Of a stretch of DNA of 64,000 bases, positions 33,808 through 44,864 are shown one piece after another. Position numbers and translations under genes: made by a program. The notes below the pieces were generated by a model. That model had not been told where the DNA came from. It made no database searches and was given only the letters and a program-made list of their open reading frames with translations. Location: contig NZ_CP069533.1 in the NCBI RefSeq assembly GCF_016889765.1, positions 744,001 through 808,000 on the forward strand, read 5' to 3'. Every line of letters begins with the position of its first letter. The first letter of the stretch is position 1. The DNA is from Corynebacterium minutissimum (GTDB taxonomy: Bacteria; Actinomycetota; Actinomycetes; Mycobacteriales; Mycobacteriaceae).

Positions 33808-34872
33808 TTATCGCCTCTTGGTGAAGTTAGCTACCGACGTATTTGTGAGCACAGCAAAAAGCAGCATCGCGCCGAGGAAGAACTTGAACCAGTCTGGGTT
33901 CCAGCCGGCATACACGATGCCCTGATTGGTCATGCCGAAGATGAGCGCGCCGATGGCCGTGCCCACCGCGGTACCGCGCCCGCCGGTCATGGAACAGCCA
34001 CCAATAACGGCGGCGATGATGTAAAGGAACTCGTTACCAATGCCCTGACCTGCCTGGATGGAATCGAAAGCAAACAGCGTATGCATGCCCACAAACCACG
34101 CGGCAAAACCGACGAACATAAACAGCGCCACCTTGACGCGGCGCACGGGCACGCCGACGGCACGGGCGGCAGCATCGTCGCCACCGACGGCGAAAATCCA
34201 GTTTCCCCAGCGTGTTTTGTACAGCACCCACGAGGCAATCGCCACGAAGAGGATCCACCACAGGACCGTGGCACGGATACTCAACGAGCCCACGTGCAGG
34301 GTGCCAGCGAACACCACACGTGCGGAGGGAAAACCTTCCATATCCGCGATGGTGGGTGTGGCGACCTGGCCGGTGACCAGCTTGGTAATGGCCAGGTTGA
34401 GGCCCTGCAGCATGAGGAAGGCCGCCAAGGTAATGAGGAAGGAATCAATCTTGGTGCGCGTGACCAACAAGCCGTTGAGCGCACCGATGGCCAGCGCGGT
34501 GAGCAAGGACAACCCCACACCTACCCAGGAGTTGAGGTGGAAATTGTAATTGAGCATCGTGGCCACGAGTGCCGCCGAGGTCACGGCCACACCGGAAGAC
34601 AGGTCGAACTCGTTGCCAATCATGAGCAGGCCCACCGCGAGGGCTACAATGCCCAGCGTAGAGCTGGCATACAGCACCGTGGAGAAAGCCTCCAGGGAAC
34701 GGAAAGCGGGGGCGACAATCATGAACAGGGCAAAGATGACCACCGCGCCGAGCAGGCTAGCCAACTCGGGGCGGCGGATAAGACGGGAGAATCCGCTGCG
34801 ACGGGCCAGGCGGGTATCGCCTGTGCTTGCCGACGTCTCCCCGTCCCCCCTCACCGGCACCGCCTCACTCAT
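33808..34872 (-). CDS. Sugar-type ABC transporter permease (RbsC-like)
   Basis: A 354-residue permease of the BPD_transp_2 family with about nine helices. Typical stretches are VGLLMIGNEFDLSSGVAVTSAALVATML near residue 85 and the conserved coupling region GGDDAAARAVGVPVRRVKVALF. Overlaps the binding-protein gene by 4 bases. The substrate is probably a monosaccharide or polyol, not determinable here. Confidence 0.92.
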   Translation of the reverse strand: MSEAVPVRGDGETSASTGDTRLARRSGFSRLIRRPELASLLGAVVIFALFMIVAPAFRSLEAFSTVLYASSTLGIVALAVGLLMIGNEFDLSSGVAVTSAALVATMLNYNFHLNSWVGVGLSLLTALAIGALNGLLVTRTKIDSFLITLAAFLMLQGLNLAITKLVTGQVATPTIADMEGFPSARVVFAGTLHVGSLSIRATVLWWILFVAIASWVLYKTRWGNWIFAVGGDDAAARAVGVPVRRVKVALFMFVGFAAWFVGMHTLFAFDSIQAGQGIGNEFLYIIAAVIGGCSMTGGRGTAVGTAIGALIFGMTNQGIVYAGWNPDWFKFFLGAMLLFAVLTNTSVANFTKRR

Positions 34873-35864
34873 CGCAGGCCCTCCTTGGCAGACTCAGAGA
34901 TTATGTCCACGTTGGTGGAATCCACGAAGGACGGACCGGTGTAGACCGGGCGACCGCCGCCCAGAGTGGAGCCGTTACGGTGCGCTAGCCACAGGGCGTC
35001 GACAGCGAGGTAGCCCTGCATGTAGGGCTGCTGGTCCACGGCCCATTGGACTGTGCCGTCCGCGATGGCGTCGACAAGCTCAGCGTTGGTATCGAAGGTG
35101 GCGACCTTCGCTTCCGAACCAGCATCCGCCACCGCGGCGGTCGAGCGCATGGCCACCGACGCCTGCAGGGCCATGACCCAGTCGATGGACTTATCCTGCG
35201 CCAGCTTGGCGTTGATGGTGGACTGCGCCGCAGTGAGGTCCTTGCCGTTGACGTAAAGGATCTCCACCTTTCCGCCAGCCATGCCCTCCTTGAGGCCGGC
35301 ACAGCGCGCCTCCTGGGAGGAGTTGCCCTGCTCGTGGATGACGCACAGCGCGTGTTTGGCGCCATCGTCCTTGAGGCGCTCACCAGCCTTGGTGCCCGCG
35401 ACCTTTTCCTCTTGGCCGAAGAAAGCACTCATGCCGTACTTTTGGTAGTCATCCATGCCGGCATTCAGCCCCACGGTGGGGATTCCAGCGTCAGCTGCCT
35501 TCTTAGCCACAGGGCCAATAGCGCCCGCATTCGGCATGGTCACGGCGATGCCGTCCACTCCCGAGTCAATGGCGGATTGCACCAGGTTGGCCTGGTTGGG
35601 AGCCTCCGGGTCTGAGGAATAGCGCAGCTCGATATTGTCCTTGCGCGCCGCATCCTCCGCGCCCTTGCGCACGAGGTCCCAGTACGTGTCACCGGGCGCG
35701 CCGTGGGAGACCATGGCGACAACGAGGCGTTCGGTATCAACGCCTCCGGCAAGATCACCGTCGGCGCTGGGCCGGGGTGCGCCACCTGTGGCGGAGCATC
35801 CCCCAATCGTGGCGGCGAGGACAACAGTAATTACACCAAGTAAAGGTTTTGTGCTGATTTTCAC
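34869..35864 (-). CDS. Sugar-type ABC transporter substrate-binding lipoprotein
   Basis: A 331-residue periplasmic-binding-protein-like lipoprotein of the ribose-binding family. The GTG at 35864 gives MKISTKPLLGVITVVLAATIGGC with a lipobox at TIGGC. Mature landmarks are VVAMVSHGAPGDTYWDLVRKGAEDAA and IDSGVDGIAVTMPNAGAIGPVAKKAADAGIPTVGLN. It begins about 100 bases after the fas stop on the same strand; a GC hairpin (GGGGGTA/TACCCCC, 35943-35969) overlaps the fas stop, without a T-run. Confidence 0.9.
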   Translation of the reverse strand: MKISTKPLLGVITVVLAATIGGCSATGGAPRPSADGDLAGGVDTERLVVAMVSHGAPGDTYWDLVRKGAEDAARKDNIELRYSSDPEAPNQANLVQSAIDSGVDGIAVTMPNAGAIGPVAKKAADAGIPTVGLNAGMDDYQKYGMSAFFGQEEKVAGTKAGERLKDDGAKHALCVIHEQGNSSQEARCAGLKEGMAGGKVEILYVNGKDLTAAQSTINAKLAQDKSIDWVMALQASVAMRSTAAVADAGSEAKVATFDTNAELVDAIADGTVQWAVDQQPYMQGYLAVDALWLAHRNGSTLGGGRPVYTGPSFVDSTNVDIISESAKEGLR

Positions 35865-35961
35865 CCTTGCATGGTGCCCCAGCCCACACCTCGGGTTCAA
35901 CCCGTCTGACCTGCTTCTTTATCGTTTCAGACGGTGCACGCTGGGGGTATCCGGCAGCTTT

Positions 35962-38900
35962 CTACCCCCGCTCGGCGTCGGGTTCGAGTACTCCGTTGCG
36001 CATTCGCGCGCCTTCACTGAGCAGCACGGCCGCCTCGCGTTCCTTGACCTCCGCGGCGGGTCCGCCGCCCAGGTTGCGATCCACCGGCCTCTGGTAGAGC
36101 GCCGAACCGCCTCGCATGGCGTCCTCGAGGCGGCGCAAGCCAGAGCGCTCTCTCGCCTCGGCTCTCTCGCGCCATGCCAGTGCAGTGTCGTCGCCGCATT
36201 CAGCCACGAGTGCTGACACGAAGGCCTCTGGGTGCACGACCGCAATGAGCGCGGAGACATGGCCGAAGCCCAAGGACGTCACCAGCCCCGCTTTGGGCGG
36301 GGTCCGGCGCAGGTCCAGCGGCTGGCGCAGCCACACCAGGTGTTCGTGCCGGCGCAGCTCAGGATCCACGCAGTCCAACGAGCGGTTCGGCGGGACGATA
36401 CCTCCGCGCAGCACCTGGCACAGCCCGATGAGCTGAAAGGCGGCGGCTCCGCCTTTGGCGTGGCCGGTCAGGGTCTTTTGTGAAATAACGTAGAGCGGGT
36501 TCCCGTCGCTGCGCCCGAGGGCACGCGCGATGCGCTCATGTAGGTCGGACTCGTTGGGGTCATTGGCGCTCGTGGAGGTGTCGTGCTTGGACACTACCGC
36601 GATGTCGTCCGGCGAAACCCCGAGTTCTGTGAGGGAACGCGCCAGGCGAGAGTCGGCTCCCCCGCGCGCCGCAGACAGCGCGCCGAGGCCCGGCGCGGGG
36701 ATGGAGGTGTGCGCGCCGTCAGCGAAGGACTCGGCAAAGCCCACCACGCCGAGGACCGGCAGGCCCAGCTCCGCGGCTAGACTTCCACGCGCAAGCAGCA
36801 GCGTGCCGCCACCTTCAGACTCGACAAAGCCGCCGCGGCGGCGGTCGTTGGCCCGGGAGAAGAAGCGGTGCTCGATGCCCTTGGCCTCCATTTCTGAGCT
36901 ATCGGCAGTAGCCGCCATGTCGCCGAAGCCTGTAATCCCCTCGACGGAGAGTGCATCAATCCCGCCGGCGACAACGACATCTGCCTTGTGCAGGCGCAGC
37001 TTGTCCACGGCTTCCTCGACGGAGACCGCCGCCGTTGCGCATGCCGCTACTGGATGCACCATCTGGCCGTAGCCGCCGACGTAAGACTGCATCACGTGCG
37101 CGGCAATGACGTTGGGCAGGGCTTCCTGCAGGATGTCGTGCTGTCGGGGGTGGGCGAGGAGCTTGTCGACGTACAAGGAGCGCAACGCCTCCTGCCCCGC
37201 CATCCCGGTTCCCTGGGTGGAGCTCACCCGCGCCGGGTGGACGTGGGCAAGCAGCTCGGCCGGGCTAAAGCCGGCGGTGAGGAATGCCTCGACGGTGCAC
37301 ACAAGGTTCCATAGCGCCAGGCGGTCCACGCTATCCAGCATGTCCGCCGGGATGCCGTAGACCGCAGGATCGAAGCCTTCCGGAATCTGGCCGCCGACGA
37401 ATCGTGTCATGGCTACGCGCCGCGGCACGCGTACAGCGGATCCGGCAGGGCGGGTCACCTGCCACTCGGCCTCACCGCCAGGGCTCGTGAGCACTCGCCG
37501 CATCGTGGCACCTTCGCAGCTATCCACGAAGGACCGTGCGGTGGCTTCATCTTCAACGGCGAAGGTAAGCGGTTTCTCCAGGTAAATGGTGGTGAGCTCA
37601 GGTGCGAGGTTATCCACCATGGGCAGGTGCGGGCCAAAGTCATCGTGGAAGCGGCGCACGCCGATTCCGGCGAGAACCTCATCGTGAAAGCGGTCGTAGA
37701 TGTCCTCTTCTGCGATTGTTTCACCCTCCGGCGTGGTCCACGCTGCGGTGGCGTCATCCCACGCCACGAGGCCTCGACTCCACGCCAGTTCCAGCACGCC
37801 CGCGGCGGAGAGATCTCCGCCGACTTCCACCTCGAAGCGCGTGCGCGCCGTGCCCAGCGGGCCCAGCTCCCCTGCTCCGACGATGACGACCATGTCCTCC
37901 AGGGACTGGGTAACCCCATCGAAGCTGGGTGTTGTCCAGTCCAGCGGTGCGAGTACGTTCGGCAGAGCCTTGACGGTGCGCGGCGCTGGGCTGGGGGACT
38001 TGGTGGGGGTCGGGGGGACGTCGCCAAGCACGGCGTCGCGAGAGAGCTTAGCCAAGTCTAGGTCGGCCCCAGCCAAACCACCGGTGAAGTCCATGACCAC
38101 CGGTCCTTCGGCAGCCTGGATGAGGATGTCCTCGTTCGCGGCGTTATCCACAAGGCACATCGCCATGTCCTTCGCCGAATACGTGCTCACGCCGCGGGCC
38201 TCAACCTGGTCGACGAGTGGATCGTTGGCCGCCATGAGCCCCGTGCCGCGCACCCAGCCAATGAGTGCGTGGACAAGCGAGGTCCGCGCGCCCCAGGTGT
38301 TCTGCTCGGAGTACCAGCGCTGCACCAGGGCGTCGAACGCCGCCTTGGCCTCGCCATAAGCGCCGTCGCCACCGAAGCGCCCGCGATTGGGCGAGCCTGG
38401 AAGCACCACGTGCAGGCGATGCCCCAGGTGGGTATCCGCGCCCAGCGCGGACAGGCCCGCGATGAGCTTTTCTACTGACCACAGCAGCAGGCGCATCTGG
38501 GCTTCTGATTCAGGACCAGCCTCCGCCACGGTGCCGCTCACGCGCGGGGCAGCAAAGGGGAAGAGCAGGTCGGGAACGAAAGCTGGCTTGCGCAGCGTGG
38601 TCTTTCCTCCCACGGTATCCGCCTGCTCTGAGCCGATCCACTCCACCAGCGCGTCGATGTCGGCGAAGGAGTTGAGGTTGGCCGGGACTACCCACAGCGC
38701 CGCGGTGCCGACGGCACGAGTGCGGTATAACTCCTTGAAAAACTCCAGCCGGTCCGGAGTAAGCTGCGAGGTCGTCGCGATAACCGTGGCGCCTTCGACG
38801 AGCAGCTCGGAGATGATTTCCGCGCCAATCGAACCCGGCGAGCTACCCGTCACCACGGCCACCTGCCCAGAGTGAAGAAGGAATTCACCGGGTACCTCAG

Positions 38901-41900
38901 CATCCACCGCTTGATGGTGATAGCCCAGGTACTCGGCCATACGCGCAACCTCTGCGCCAGCACCAAGGACATCAAGGGGCGGATCTTCTACGCCCGCCGC
39001 CGCAGCGCGGACAAGGCCCTCGCGGGCATAAGCCCAGCAATCATCAAACAGGACAGCCTTCTTCGCGTCGAAGGCCGGCGCTACGCGCTGCGCCCAGTCC
39101 GGGCCCACTTCCCTGGCCACGAGTTCAGCAAGGTGCTCGTCATGCCCCGCCGCCTCACCGCGCACCGCATCATCACCGTGCTCAGTGCCGTCACGGCCGA
39201 GGGCCTCGAGCAGCGAGCGTGCGGAATCCTCGAGTGCGGATTCGAGTCGTTCCGTGTACGCAGCCAGCGCCGCTGGATCCACAACGGTGTCAGCGCTGGC
39301 GTGCGGCACCCGGGCCACCGTGACGTCGGCGCGGGTCGCGGTGGCTACAAGGGAGGCGTCGATAAGCTCATCCAGCTCCTGTGCGGTGCTGGCAGCGCTG
39401 ACGGGTAATGTGGCCAGCTCCCCGCCGCGCAGGGACGCGCCCTCCCGGCTGCCCAGCACAAGCTCCGCCAGGGTGCGGTCGACCCACCCCGGGCCCAGAC
39501 CCCACTCATTGTTCACACGCTCGGCAATGTAACCCGGCTTCTTCCCCGCCGGTCCGGTCACACGACGCACAGCCTGCGCTACCTGCTCGGTAAGCACTGG
39601 GCCAAATGCGTGATAGCCCGGCGCGCGCTGCGCCACGGTCTGCGCCAGCTCGCTCACCGGCATATCCGCTGCACCATCGATGGCGGCGATGCCGAACTCT
39701 ACGCCTAGGTCCAACAGCAGCTGGTTGCGGCGGGAGGATACGCCCTCCACCAAACCTTCAATCGTGTCGGTGGCCGCAATCTGATCAGGACGCACCTTCG
39801 TCCATAGCGCGATAAGCATCTCAACCGCCTGCTGTGAGCTCAGCGGCTGGTCAGTAACCTTTTCGGTCGCGGCAACGGGGGTGGCTGTGTGGGTAGCCGA
39901 CAGCTCATCGGCCGCGAGCTGTGGTGTGGGCTGTGACGGCTGAGAGTGCTCATCCGTCGGCACGGTCTCACGCGCCGGTGCCGGCTCTGTGTCCTCGGCG
40001 AAGACCCGGGCATGGTCGCGCTCGGTGTTGAGGACCTCGACCTGAACGCCGTCGTACTCCGGCAAGCTAAGTGTCTGCCCCATCATGTTGGCCACGGTGG
40101 GGGCGTGCCCCACGCCGATCTCGACGAAGCGCTCTATTCCTAAGCCCGGAAGCCCGGCGGCAGTGTGCGCACCGCGCGGGGTCAGCAACAGGTCCTGCGT
40201 TTCGATCCACCGCACCGGGGAGGCAAACTGCCAGGCCAGCAGCTCCACTAGCAGTGTGCGGCCAAGCTTGTGCGGGTGCGCTGCGGCTGCTGCGAAGTCC
40301 TCCAGAATGGCCGCGATACGCGGCGAATCAACAACGTCTGCGATGGCCTCCACAAAGTCACGGTCCACGGCGAATGGCCGGGCAACGAGGTTGGGGACGT
40401 AGCGCCCCACCAGCACGTCGAGGTCGATATCCTGCGGGATGAGCTCATCTAAGTGCGCACGGAAATCATCTACCCCGTCCACTAAGCGTGAGGAGTGGAA
40501 GGGCACATCAATGCCGGGAATGGGGACAAAAGCGCGCTCGCCGGGCGCCCAGTGCTCGGCGTTTTCCTCGATGGCAATAAGGCCATCCACCGTGCCGGCA
40601 ATGGCGTACTGGCGCCCGGCCACGTTGTAGTTGACCACCTCGAGGAACTCCCCGGTGACCTCAATGGTCTCGGCGATGTAGTCCGTGACCTCATCGGCGC
40701 GCATCCCCATCTTGTGGGGCCTTAGCGCGCCCAGTCCGTAGCGCGAATAGCCCTCGGCATCACGCTCCACGAGCCGGTCCATGGTGAGGCCACGCACATA
40801 GACGATCTCCAACACGGCCTCGAGCGAAAGCACCTCGGCGTAGGCAGCCAGCGCGTTGTACTCGCCTACGGAATGCCCGCCAAAGGCCGCAGTGCTATCC
40901 AGTACCCTGGCCTCCTTCAGCGCAGCAATCTGCGCGCAGCCCAGCGTAGCCATGGCTACCTGCGTGAACTGGGTAAGGTACAGGACACCATCGGGATGGG
41001 AATACGTCGTGCCGCGCACGACCACGATGTCCGGGTTATTCCGCACAATCTCCAGAATGGAAAAGCCCAGGTGTTGTCTCGTGTGGGCGTCGGCGCGTTC
41101 CCACACCGCGCGTGCCGCGGGCGAGGTCCCGTACTCCTGCATCCCCATCCCCGGGGCCTGAATGCCCTGGCCGGGAAAAGCATAGAAGGTGCGTGGTGCG
41201 CTCATCACAGCGCGCGCTTCCAACACCACCACGCCAGCACTCGTCGCGGTGACGGAGCGGACTTCGCCGTGGCCGCCGCGCTTGTCGACGCCCACCCGGT
41301 CCACCACCAGCTCCACCTCACTGCCCGGGCGTACCGGCGCGAGCATGGTCGCGGACCACTGCAGGACTCGGGCCCCGTCGAAGGCGGCAGCAGTCTGCGC
41401 CAGCACTGACGTCCACATGCCATGCACGATAGGGCCATCCTCGAGCCCCGCCAGTGCTGCGGCGTTCGCAGACACGTGTATGGGGTTATGGTCCCCCGTC
41501 ACTACCGCGAAAGGACGCAGGGATTCCGGCGCCGTAACGGTGCGGCGGTGACGGAAAGACCGCGGGGTCTCTCGAATGAACTCCGAGGAGTCCTCAGCGG
41601 AATCATCCGTGGCCGGCGCAACGCGAGTGCCGACGCGGCCAGGGATGAGGAAACGTTCGCGCAGCCGGGCGAGGTTGCCGTCGTGATCGATGCGTACCGC
41701 AATCTCCACCACGCGGCCCGAGGCTGTATCCCACACGCCGCGCAGTCGGGCGGTGGCCTGCACCTGTAGGGGATCTGCGCCCGGCTCCGCCGCAGCAGCG
41801 AGAAGCCCTGCAGCCCCTTCGGTCAGTTCCACCGAGTGTGCAAGGTGCACAAGGTTGAGCAGGCCCTCAACCACGGGCTCCCCCACCACGACGTGCTCTC

Positions 41901-44859
41901 CGGCCGTGCGGGCCACTGAAATGACGGCAAAAATGGCCGGCCACGCGGTACCTACTAACACGTCGGGCACGACTGGGCCATCGGCGCTACCGGCACTGGT
42001 CACAGAAACATAGTTCGCCATGTCCGCCGCATCGAGGGTGGCCGTAACCGTGGCGCTACCGCCATCTACCTCCGGCAGTGTTCCCCCAGCAGCCACTCGG
42101 GCTAGCTCCCGCATGGCGGAAGCAGCATCCTCTGCGCTGACGACGGGCGAAGCACCCGGCACACGCGGTGCAGCGATGCGCACGCGCAGCGTGGAGTCAG
42201 CATTCGCAGCACTGCGGGCGCCGACACCAAGAGGAACGGTGAACCAGAAGTCCGCGGGGTCTGTGCTCACCGGTTCGAGGGTCGCGCCGGGCAGGTTGAG
42301 GCGTAGCGGGTTCGCCTGCTCGCGGCCAGCCCAGTTGAGGCACGGCGCCCGGCGAAGGAGTTCCTCAGCGGTGGGCGCGGGGGCATCCAGGTGTGGAGTG
42401 GGGGCTGCTGAAAGCAGGTCGATAGTGGCCTGCTCGAAGCGCTTCAGCAACTGCGCAACCGGTTCGTTGGCGTATTCAATGCCCTCGACGCCCGCTGTAC
42501 CTGGGATGATGCAGACACTGTCGGCATCGAAGTGCTCGTCGTGGGCCTGCCACAAGGAATCCTGGCGGAAGCGGCGGCGCACGGCAGCATCGATAATCGG
42601 CACAAACCCCGGTGGCTTACCGGGGCCGTCAAGGAGGGACACGAACCACGCAGCATCCGTCGGGTGAAGGGCAGCGTCACCGTAAAGCTCAACAAGCTCA
42701 TCAATTGCGGCCGCAGGGTCGGCGGCATCGACTGTGACCTGCAGGGCTATCTCACCGTGGTCAACGTCGTGCAGTCGGGCTTCGGCGCGCGCCACTATCT
42801 TCTCGAAGCGAGTACACCACGATTCATCTGTCCAGCCGTCGTGGAAGGATAACTCCACATAACGTCGCAGCCACTCGGCGTAGCTCATGGCGTCAAGGTC
42901 CCCAAAGTAGGGTTTGCACGTCTGCGCTAGGGCAGCAGCGATCTCCTCGCGGTGAGCGGACACCAGCTCCTCATCACCCGCAACCGCATCGAGCAGACGC
43001 CCGGCGTGGGCGAAGGAATTATCCAGCTCGTGGATGCTGGCGCCGAGGTCGGAACGGCCCGAAGTGACATCGTCTTCCGTGGCAGCAACGAGTGCCTGCT
43101 TCACCGACGCCGACGCCGTGGACTCGGCAGTGGCCATCGCGGCAGTGCCGATCATGATGGCGTCGACAGGTGCTGCGGGCAGGCCACGACGCCGCGACCA
43201 CTCGCCGGTGAGGTACTCCGCGCCCTGAGTCGGGGTGGCGATGCCGCCGCCAACGGCAAGCAGAACGTTGGGGTGCCGACGGATATCGTCATAGGTGGCG
43301 GCAAGGAGCTCGTCGAGGTCCTCAGCGGAGTGGTGGCCGCCGGCTTTGCCACCTTCTACCTGCATTATGAGCGTGGTAGACACGGCACGGGCGATGGCCA
43401 GCACCTGCTTGATTTGTTCCACCGTGCCGGGTTTGAAAGCTACCCACGGGATGTTCTCTGCGTGGAGGCGCCGTACCAGGTCACATGCTTCCTCGTGCGG
43501 CGGGATTCCGGCGGAGATGACTACGCCGTTGAGCGGTGCCCCCGCTGCACGCGATCGTGGGATGGCACGCTGGCCTTCAATCTGGCGCCGCCACTGCGAA
43601 GCAGATAAGTACAGAGCATTGAACTGGGCATTAACCCCCGGCGCGAGGAGACGCGCGAGTCTCTCCAGGTTCTGGTCCAGAATGTCCTCGGTATGTTGGC
43701 CGCCGCCAGCGAGCTCCGCCCAGTGCCCAGCATTGGCAGCCGCGGCAACGATTTCCGGATCCACTGTGGTTGGTGTCATGCCAGGCAGCATGACCGGGGA
43801 ATAGCCGGTCACTTCAGTAAAACGCGAAGAGAGGCGTCCGCCGACGAGGCGCGGCGCGAAATCAGACCAGGCTGCCGGCACGGCAGAGGCACGGCCGGGC
43901 GCGAAGAGCTGCGCTTGGCCCTCAGCAGTACCCACGGCTAGGGTTCCCACGCCACGTCCGGCCACCGCCTCTCGGGTTAGCGGCTCAACACCGCGGGAGG
44001 GGCCTATCTCCAGAATCCAGCGCGCGCCGGCGGCAACCGCCTCGTCAACGCGGGCAGGCCAGTCAACGGTATCTGTCAGCACTGCGCGGGCAAGCTCGCC
44101 GGCAAGGACTAAATCGAGTTCGAGGTCGGCGGCCCAGCGCTCCACCTGTTCCACAGCTGGAGCTAGGGCCGGATGGTGGAAGGCGGCATCAACATCAAGG
44201 TCCGTGAAGGTCACCTGTTCGCCTGCCATGGTGCGACGCACGCGGGCAAGCTCCTCCGGGGTGCCCACGATGACGCTGCGTTCGCGGCCATTGATGAGAC
44301 CGATATGGGCACCTAACTCGTGGAGTTGTTCCTGCGTAGCTCCGTCAACCGCCACCATGGGCGCTCCCTGGGCGGTGCGCACAAACCCGTGGATGCGGGC
44401 AGTCGTCGTCAACGCAGCACCAATGAGCCGGGCTATGGCCAGGGCCTCGCCTGGGGTCGCGCGACCAGTCGTCACAGCGGCGGCAAGAACGCCTTGGGAA
44501 TGACCAAGACTCAACACGGCATTAGATATATCTAGGCCCTGTGCCCGCACAGACTCCATGACCGCAAGCTGAGCGCACAAGATACCCGGAGTGGACACAG
44601 CAGGGGCGGATAGCGCGAACCCAGGCTCGGACTCCGCCCACGTTAGTGGTGCGAAGCCGTGCGGGGAGGCGGGAAGGAGGGCGTCGCTGAGCGGAGCGAG
44701 TATCTCTTCCGCGTCGGCGAGGTACGCGGCAATCTGCGGCCGCACCCCCGCAGCGAGTGCCTCCCGGAGGGTAGGCAACCAGGTATAACCTTGGCCGGAA
44801 AAGGACAGCGCATAAGGCGCCGCGCTTACTCCCGGCGCAGCAATGTTAGGGATATCCAC
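35962..44859 (-). CDS. fas: Type I fatty acid synthase
   Basis: Multifunctional cytosolic enzyme of 2965 residues making long-chain acyl-CoA, including precursors of corynomycolic acids; C. glutamicum FasA and FasB are about this size. Domains in order: acetyl transferase (GHSQG, S121), enoyl reductase (SPVMLPGMTPTTV near 357; VEGGKAGGHHS), MaoC-like dehydratase (GDHNPIHVSA near 1121), malonyl/palmitoyl transferase (FPGQG; GHSVGEYNAL near 1328), ACP (GVSSRRNQLLLDLG near 1707), ketoreductase (VVTGSSPGSIGAEI near 2004) and ketosynthase (Cys in VAACATAAV near 2606, His in KHDTSTSANDPNES and KTLTGHAKGG). GTG at 44859 has GGGGGA upstream inside a preceding small ORF; an upstream frame extension is not FAS-like. 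All catalytic residues seem intact. Confidence 0.96.
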   Translation of the reverse strand: MDIPNIAAPGVSAAPYALSFSGQGYTWLPTLREALAAGVRPQIAAYLADAEEILAPLSDALLPASPHGFAPLTWAESEPGFALSAPAVSTPGILCAQLAVMESVRAQGLDISNAVLSLGHSQGVLAAAVTTGRATPGEALAIARLIGAALTTTARIHGFVRTAQGAPMVAVDGATQEQLHELGAHIGLINGRERSVIVGTPEELARVRRTMAGEQVTFTDLDVDAAFHHPALAPAVEQVERWAADLELDLVLAGELARAVLTDTVDWPARVDEAVAAGARWILEIGPSRGVEPLTREAVAGRGVGTLAVGTAEGQAQLFAPGRASAVPAAWSDFAPRLVGGRLSSRFTEVTGYSPVMLPGMTPTTVDPEIVAAAANAGHWAELAGGGQHTEDILDQNLERLARLLAPGVNAQFNALYLSASQWRRQIEGQRAIPRSRAAGAPLNGVVISAGIPPHEEACDLVRRLHAENIPWVAFKPGTVEQIKQVLAIARAVSTTLIMQVEGGKAGGHHSAEDLDELLAATYDDIRRHPNVLLAVGGGIATPTQGAEYLTGEWSRRRGLPAAPVDAIMIGTAAMATAESTASASVKQALVAATEDDVTSGRSDLGASIHELDNSFAHAGRLLDAVAGDEELVSAHREEIAAALAQTCKPYFGDLDAMSYAEWLRRYVELSFHDGWTDESWCTRFEKIVARAEARLHDVDHGEIALQVTVDAADPAAAIDELVELYGDAALHPTDAAWFVSLLDGPGKPPGFVPIIDAAVRRRFRQDSLWQAHDEHFDADSVCIIPGTAGVEGIEYANEPVAQLLKRFEQATIDLLSAAPTPHLDAPAPTAEELLRRAPCLNWAGREQANPLRLNLPGATLEPVSTDPADFWFTVPLGVGARSAANADSTLRVRIAAPRVPGASPVVSAEDAASAMRELARVAAGGTLPEVDGGSATVTATLDAADMANYVSVTSAGSADGPVVPDVLVGTAWPAIFAVISVARTAGEHVVVGEPVVEGLLNLVHLAHSVELTEGAAGLLAAAAEPGADPLQVQATARLRGVWDTASGRVVEIAVRIDHDGNLARLRERFLIPGRVGTRVAPATDDSAEDSSEFIRETPRSFRHRRTVTAPESLRPFAVVTGDHNPIHVSANAAALAGLEDGPIVHGMWTSVLAQTAAAFDGARVLQWSATMLAPVRPGSEVELVVDRVGVDKRGGHGEVRSVTATSAGVVVLEARAVMSAPRTFYAFPGQGIQAPGMGMQEYGTSPAARAVWERADAHTRQHLGFSILEIVRNNPDIVVVRGTTYSHPDGVLYLTQFTQVAMATLGCAQIAALKEARVLDSTAAFGGHSVGEYNALAAYAEVLSLEAVLEIVYVRGLTMDRLVERDAEGYSRYGLGALRPHKMGMRADEVTDYIAETIEVTGEFLEVVNYNVAGRQYAIAGTVDGLIAIEENAEHWAPGERAFVPIPGIDVPFHSSRLVDGVDDFRAHLDELIPQDIDLDVLVGRYVPNLVARPFAVDRDFVEAIADVVDSPRIAAILEDFAAAAAHPHKLGRTLLVELLAWQFASPVRWIETQDLLLTPRGAHTAAGLPGLGIERFVEIGVGHAPTVANMMGQTLSLPEYDGVQVEVLNTERDHARVFAEDTEPAPARETVPTDEHSQPSQPTPQLAADELSATHTATPVAATEKVTDQPLSSQQAVEMLIALWTKVRPDQIAATDTIEGLVEGVSSRRNQLLLDLGVEFGIAAIDGAADMPVSELAQTVAQRAPGYHAFGPVLTEQVAQAVRRVTGPAGKKPGYIAERVNNEWGLGPGWVDRTLAELVLGSREGASLRGGELATLPVSAASTAQELDELIDASLVATATRADVTVARVPHASADTVVDPAALAAYTERLESALEDSARSLLEALGRDGTEHGDDAVRGEAAGHDEHLAELVAREVGPDWAQRVAPAFDAKKAVLFDDCWAYAREGLVRAAAAGVEDPPLDVLGAGAEVARMAEYLGYHHQAVDAEVPGEFLLHSGQVAVVTGSSPGSIGAEIISELLVEGATVIATTSQLTPDRLEFFKELYRTRAVGTAALWVVPANLNSFADIDALVEWIGSEQADTVGGKTTLRKPAFVPDLLFPFAAPRVSGTVAEAGPESEAQMRLLLWSVEKLIAGLSALGADTHLGHRLHVVLPGSPNRGRFGGDGAYGEAKAAFDALVQRWYSEQNTWGARTSLVHALIGWVRGTGLMAANDPLVDQVEARGVSTYSAKDMAMCLVDNAANEDILIQAAEGPVVMDFTGGLAGADLDLAKLSRDAVLGDVPPTPTKSPSPAPRTVKALPNVLAPLDWTTPSFDGVTQSLEDMVVIVGAGELGPLGTARTRFEVEVGGDLSAAGVLELAWSRGLVAWDDATAAWTTPEGETIAEEDIYDRFHDEVLAGIGVRRFHDDFGPHLPMVDNLAPELTTIYLEKPLTFAVEDEATARSFVDSCEGATMRRVLTSPGGEAEWQVTRPAGSAVRVPRRVAMTRFVGGQIPEGFDPAVYGIPADMLDSVDRLALWNLVCTVEAFLTAGFSPAELLAHVHPARVSSTQGTGMAGQEALRSLYVDKLLAHPRQHDILQEALPNVIAAHVMQSYVGGYGQMVHPVAACATAAVSVEEAVDKLRLHKADVVVAGGIDALSVEGITGFGDMAATADSSEMEAKGIEHRFFSRANDRRRGGFVESEGGGTLLLARGSLAAELGLPVLGVVGFAESFADGAHTSIPAPGLGALSAARGGADSRLARSLTELGVSPDDIAVVSKHDTSTSANDPNESDLHERIARALGRSDGNPLYVISQKTLTGHAKGGAAAFQLIGLCQVLRGGIVPPNRSLDCVDPELRRHEHLVWLRQPLDLRRTPPKAGLVTSLGFGHVSALIAVVHPEAFVSALVAECGDDTALAWRERAEARERSGLRRLEDAMRGGSALYQRPVDRNLGGGPAAEVKEREAAVLLSEGARMRNGVLEPDAERG

Positions 44860-44864
44860 GCGCG